Assembly (NCBI RefSeq): GCF_006546625.1
Contig: NZ_VIAR01000007.1
Location: 62,001-126,000, forward strand
From: Haloflavibacter putidus
GTDB taxonomy: Bacteria; Bacteroidota; Bacteroidia; Flavobacteriales; Flavobacteriaceae
DNA: 64,000 nt
Direction of reading: 5' to 3'
Shown: positions 60,577 through 64,000 of the stretch, piece after piece
Layout: each line of letters starts with the position of its first letter
Position numbering within the stretch: the stretch's first letter is position 1
Position numbers and translations under genes: made by a program
The notes under the pieces: generated by a model
Databases searched by the model: none
Told to the model about the DNA's origin: nothing
Seen by the model: only the letters and a program-made list of their open reading frames with translations

Positions 60577-60640
60577 ATCTTCCCGAGAACTAAAGTAGAT
60601 TTATCCCATCTTTGTTTTCGGGAAGATGATTTATTTTTTT
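60577..60640 (+). terminator. Terminator of trxA-deoC-deoD
   Basis: ATCTTCCCGAGAAC and GTTTTCGGGAAGAT pair over 14 bp with one G-U-type mismatch around a 23-nt loop, followed by a T-run. Confidence 0.8.
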
Positions 60641-60726
60641 ACTGAATAATTCCGTAAAGGAAAAATTTACTTACAATACAAAACACACAACTACAACCAC
60701 CAACTTTAACCAACACTAGCTTTCTT

Positions 60727-61260
60727 ATGAGAAAACTGCAAAAATTACTTTTAATTTTATTGCTCTTCGGCGGATTTCAGCTCTCTGCGCAAATAATAAA
60801 TCAAGAAGAGCCCACTAACCGGACTTACGATTTTTGGAGTCACGTACGCTACGGCGGAAATTTTGGATTAAGTTGGTCTGATAGCGGCTTTAGCGGTACG
60901 ATAATACCAAGTGCTATTTACGAATTTAATCGTCACGTGGCCACGGGCGTAGGTCTTAATTTTACTTATATGAACGGCGATAATTATAATGCATTTGTAT
61001 ACGGAGGTAGTTTACTGGCAATGGTTAATCCTGTTTTAGACCTACAAATTTCGGCAGAATTGGAGCAACTGCGGGTAAATCGAGAATTTAATTATGTTGG
61101 AGAAAATTTTGAAGATAACTTCTGGAATACCGGCTTATACTTAGGTTTAGGATATATAATAGATAATTTTAGTATTGGCGTGCGTTATAATGTGTTGTAT
61201 GATGATGATAAAAGTATTTATGCCTCACCTCTTTCTCCGTTTGTTCGCGCTTATTTTTAA
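60727..61260 (+). CDS. Small outer-membrane beta-barrel-like protein
   Basis: The 177 residues begin with a signal peptide (to about LSAQ, residue 21) and continue with alternating aromatic strands (SHVRYGGNFGLSWSD, HVATGVGLNFTYMNGD, FWNTGLYLGLGYIIDN), ending RAYF, as in eight-stranded outer-membrane barrels. Close relatives are sometimes annotated as alpha-ketoglutarate decarboxylase in flavobacteria, but nothing here supports an enzyme. A TTCCGTAAAG word (60650) lies upstream. Confidence 0.7.
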   Translation: MRKLQKLLLILLLFGGFQLSAQIINQEEPTNRTYDFWSHVRYGGNFGLSWSDSGFSGTIIPSAIYEFNRHVATGVGLNFTYMNGDNYNAFVYGGSLLAMVNPVLDLQISAELEQLRVNREFNYVGENFEDNFWNTGLYLGLGYIIDNFSIGVRYNVLYDDDKSIYASPLSPFVRAYF

Positions 61261-61400
61261 AACTAGCTAGCTGTTATAATTAATTGAGAATAGTAAATAT
61301 TTTAAGAAATTTGATTAATTTTAGGAGCACAATAAACAAGTCTCGTACTTTTAAAACCTGACCGTACTTAAATTATTCTCTTTTCTGCAAAATTATACAG

Positions 61401-62924
61401 ATGACTAAAACAAAAGAATTTATAGACCATATAAACAAGGGTTACCAAGCAAAAGGTGAGACAATTTATATGGGAGCAGCTATGTTAGATGGTGTGCCAG
61501 AAGCCGAAACCAAAGTGCAAATACCATTAAAAACCATGAATAGGCACGGACTTATTGCCGGGGCCACAGGAACAGGTAAAACCAAAACCTTGCAAATTTT
61601 GGCAGAAAATTTAAGTGCTAAAGGAGTTCCGGTTTTATTAATGGATATAAAAGGAGATTTAAGCGGCTTAGCAAAAGCTTCGCCAATTGCAGATAAATTG
61701 GCAGACAGACACAAACAAATTGGTTATGCGTTTCAAGCAAAAGCTTCTCCCGTAGAGATTCTTAGCCTTTCTAAACAAAATGGTGTTAAATTGCGCGCTA
61801 CCGTAACAGAATTTGGACCTGTATTGCTATCTAGAATTCTAAACCTAAGCGATACCCAAACCGGAATTTTAGGCATTATTTTTAAATATTGCGATGATAA
61901 TAAAATGCCTTTATTAGATTTAGAAGATCTTAAAGGATTGCTGCGATACATTACAGAAGAGGGAGAAGAGAAGTTTGAACGAGAATATGGCGGAGTTTCT
62001 AAAGCATCTACCGGAGCTATTTTAAGAAAAATAGTGAATTTAGAACAACAAGGTGGCGATTTATTTTTTGGAGAACCCAGCTTTGAAGTACAAGATTTAT
62101 TACGAAAAAAAGATACCGGAGAAGCCTATGTAAATGTTATTAGATTAACTGATATACAAGATAAACCAAAACTTTTTTCTACGTTTATGCTAAGCTTATT
62201 GGCAGAAATTTATTCTACTTTTCCCGAGCAAGGCGATAGTGATAAGCCAAAGTTGGTATTGTTTATAGATGAAGCGCATTTGGTATTTAAAGAAGCATCT
62301 GACGCCTTGATGGATCAAATTGAAAGTATTGTAAAATTAATACGCAGTAAAGGTGTTGGTTTGTATTTTGTAACACAAAACCCAACAGATGTTCCAAAAG
62401 AAATTTTAAGTCAGTTAGGTTTAAAAGTACAACATGCTTTACGCGCATTTACTGCAAACGATAGAAAAGCCATAAAATTAGCAGCGCAAAATTATCCTCT
62501 ATCCAAATTTTACGACACAAAAGAAGAATTAACGGCTTTAGGAACCGGTGAGGCTTTTATTTCTGCTTTAGACGAAAAAGGAAGACCTACGCCGCTTGCT
62601 GCGACAATGCTGCGCGCTCCAATGAGTCAGATGGAGGTTTTAACGCCTACGGAATTAGAAGTTGTTATTGCAAATTCTGCTTTGGTACCTAAATATAATC
62701 TATCTATAAATAGAGAAAGTGCTTACGAAATGCTTGCCGAAAAAATAGAAATTGCAGAAAAAGAAGCTAATCAAGTAAAAGCAAAAGCAGAACGGCAAAA
62801 AATAGAAAAAGCATCTTCTAGAAAGTCAGGTTCTAGTGATGCTAAAAAATCTATTGTAAAGGTTTTAACCAGTGCTGCCTTTATAAGAGGAGTAATGAGT
62901 ATTTTAAATAAAGCGTTTAAATAA
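61401..62924 (+). CDS. HerA-like ATPase, DUF853 (YjgR) family
   Basis: The 507 residues hold a Walker A near the start (AGATGTGKTKT, about residue 54), a Walker B LVLFIDEAH near 290 and the late YFVTQNPTDVP segment. The C-terminal 70 residues are Lys-rich and helical. The family resembles HerA/FtsK motor ATPases, but its cellular role is not established. It stands alone, with 140 nt upstream in which no clear promoter was found. Confidence 0.87.
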   Translation: MTKTKEFIDHINKGYQAKGETIYMGAAMLDGVPEAETKVQIPLKTMNRHGLIAGATGTGKTKTLQILAENLSAKGVPVLLMDIKGDLSGLAKASPIADKLADRHKQIGYAFQAKASPVEILSLSKQNGVKLRATVTEFGPVLLSRILNLSDTQTGILGIIFKYCDDNKMPLLDLEDLKGLLRYITEEGEEKFEREYGGVSKASTGAILRKIVNLEQQGGDLFFGEPSFEVQDLLRKKDTGEAYVNVIRLTDIQDKPKLFSTFMLSLLAEIYSTFPEQGDSDKPKLVLFIDEAHLVFKEASDALMDQIESIVKLIRSKGVGLYFVTQNPTDVPKEILSQLGLKVQHALRAFTANDRKAIKLAAQNYPLSKFYDTKEELTALGTGEAFISALDEKGRPTPLAATMLRAPMSQMEVLTPTELEVVIANSALVPKYNLSINRESAYEMLAEKIEIAEKEANQVKAKAERQKIEKASSRKSGSSDAKKSIVKVLTSAAFIRGVMSILNKAFK

Positions 62925-63004
62925 AAAAGTTTTATTACTTGAATAATTCAAAACCGAAATAATTCCGATACATCGAAAAACAACGTATTAATATATAAAA
63001 ATAA

Positions 63005-63029
63005 ATTGGGAGGCTTTAAACCTCCCAAT
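63005..63029 (-). terminator. Terminator of the PLP enzyme gene
   Basis: ATTGGGAGG and CCTCCCAAT form a 9-bp stem with a 7-nt loop; on the minus strand a T-rich stretch follows, 10 nt after the stop codon. Confidence 0.85.
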
Positions 63030-63038
63030 AATTTATGG

Positions 63039-64000
63039 CTAAGTGCTTCTTACAAATTTTTTGAAAACCTCTTTGTGCCGCTCTAAATTTACATTTGGCG
63101 CCACAGAAACGCGAACAATATAATCTTTATCTCCCTCTTTTGTAGTGCCTTGGGTTGAGGTTGCGGGAACAGTCCAATAAACGCCTTTTAACTGTCCGTA
63201 ACTTACACAAAACTTACTCTCTTTAGGAATCTCGGTAATCATCAAATTGATTAATTTTAGGTTTAGAGCTCTTTTATAGGCTTCTTTTTCCTCACTACTA
63301 TTTCCTTTGGTAGGCAAGTCTAACGAAAATACCGAGGGCGTAAAATCATGTTCTGCCAAGTCTTCTGTAACAAAATTGATTTTTGCACCTGGTAAAACTT
63401 CTTGAATAAAGTTTACAAATTTTCGGGTGTTTTTATAAGCATCTTGTATTCTTTGCGTCATAGAAGGCATTTGTTTTGCCAATATTTCATATTGCAAAGC
63501 TGTAGCTTCATTATCGCAGAGGTGTAAATGCTTTTCTATTTTATCTATAAGAGCTTGTGTTTTATTGTTCCCAACGCAATAGCCGGCTGTACATTTCCCG
63601 CCGCTGGGAAATTTAGATCCGCTTACGTAAGAAAGAGCTTTAACGTTTGCAAGTATGTTATTTTTACTTTCAGCAGAAGCATTTTCGCTTAAAAACTGCA
63701 CATTAGGACAAAAAGTTTGGTCTAAGATAAAAACAGGAGCAATGGCTGTTTCGCCAGTTTTGGTTTGGCGTTTAGTGCTTAGAACTTTCTTTAATTCTGT
63801 TAAGTTTGGCACTTCTACACGTGGGTTAGTAGGAATTTCTGCAATAATATACGGCACGGCATCTTTTTTGGCAATTCGGTCTAAAATCGTATCAATGCTT
63901 TTAACCATATCGTTATCGCCATCTACCGGCAAGTCTACCACTTCTACATTTTCTATACTGGCGGCTACACGTCTTGCTTGATCGTTGGTGCCACCGTAAC
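63039..64000 (-). CDS. PLP-dependent Cys/Met-metabolism-like enzyme (5' part outside window)
   Basis: The reading frame stays open to the window edge (upstream residues YGGTNDQARRVAAS), so about 320 C-terminal residues are seen. YIIAEIPTNPRVEVPNL resembles the substrate loop of cystathionine gamma-synthase-type enzymes, and SGSKFPSGGKCTAGY contains a Ser-x-Ser-Lys that would bind PLP. It is longer and more divergent than MetB or MetC. I infer a transsulfuration-type enzyme but not the reaction. Earlier start codons inside the window are not real starts. Confidence 0.75.
   Translation of the reverse strand, partial: YGGTNDQARRVAASIENVEVVDLPVDGDNDMVKSIDTILDRIAKKDAVPYIIAEIPTNPRVEVPNLTELKKVLSTKRQTKTGETAIAPVFILDQTFCPNVQFLSENASAESKNNILANVKALSYVSGSKFPSGGKCTAGYCVGNNKTQALIDKIEKHLHLCDNEATALQYEILAKQMPSMTQRIQDAYKNTRKFVNFIQEVLPGAKINFVTEDLAEHDFTPSVFSLDLPTKGNSSEEKEAYKRALNLKLINLMITEIPKESKFCVSYGQLKGVYWTVPATSTQGTTKEGDKDYIVRVSVAPNVNLERHKEVFKKFVRST

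Noticed and set aside
63655-63981. Plus-strand open frame of 108 codons at the right edge
   Set aside because: It is the antisense shadow of the PLP enzyme gene, whose motifs are clear.
1-64000. CRISPR array, prophage or complete insertion sequence
   Set aside because: No regularly spaced repeats, phage genes or transposase reading frames were seen anywhere in the window.

Overview
The window is AT-rich (roughly one third G+C by eye) and looks like the chromosome of a Flavobacteriaceae member (Bacteroidota). The evidence is a set of Bacteroidota-type promoters (TTG, about 19 bp, TAnnTTTG), poor Shine-Dalgarno sequences, a type IX secretion component (PorQ) with two secreted proteins carrying C-terminal sorting domains, two TonB-dependent receptors, and a fused CcoN-CcoO cbb3 oxidase subunit. 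No prophage, plasmid, CRISPR or rRNA is visible. The only mobile-element trace is a possible 120-bp remnant between ccoP and ccoG.

Layout. 0-7 kb: end of a membrane protein, tRNA-Leu, a pyruvate dehydrogenase operon of the single-chain E1 type (aceE-aceF-lpd), a repeat-containing spacer and two identical tRNA-Lys genes. 7-20 kb: aroK, a PyrR-like phosphoribosyltransferase, an S4 protein, an FKBP lipoprotein, porQ-cmk-rpsA, a dinB-dnaE translesion pair, a small multidrug/guanidinium exporter and gdhA. 20-32 kb: a Gre/Rnk-like factor, a secreted nuclease, the minus-strand cluster rsfS-ftsH-LUD-cdsA-psd-acbP, birA, pyrE/NUDIX, an M14 peptidase and a secreted T9SS protein. 32-43 kb: PQQ-type sugar dehydrogenase with a TonB receptor, coaD-ddl facing PASTA-rluD, a second TonB receptor, yaaA and a small exported protein. 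43-60 kb: a microaerobic respiration region, comprising the ccoI copper ATPase, ccoS-NO-Q-P-G-H, a SafE-like protein, a CoA-transferase with a truncated haemoglobin, hemN with a universal stress protein, a response regulator fused to a Crp/Fnr domain, a FixL-like PAS kinase, and trxA-deoC-deoD. 60-64 kb: a beta-barrel-like protein, a HerA-like ATPase and a partial PLP enzyme.

Main result. The kinase and the receiver-Crp fusion at 56.5-58.8 kb look like the rhizobial FixL-FixJ-FixK cascade with FixJ and FixK merged into one protein. Five promoters in the surrounding 16 kb (ccoI, ccoS-NOQP, CoA-transferase/haemoglobin, uspA-hemN, trxA-deo) carry an FNR-like 14-bp box. In each, the box centre lies exactly 36.5 bp from the last G of the -7 element, about -42 from the expected start, the classical position for an activator of this family. 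A second, independent signal is the 9-mer TTTACGGAA, counted 19 times on the two strands in several reading frames and between genes, where about one is expected by chance.
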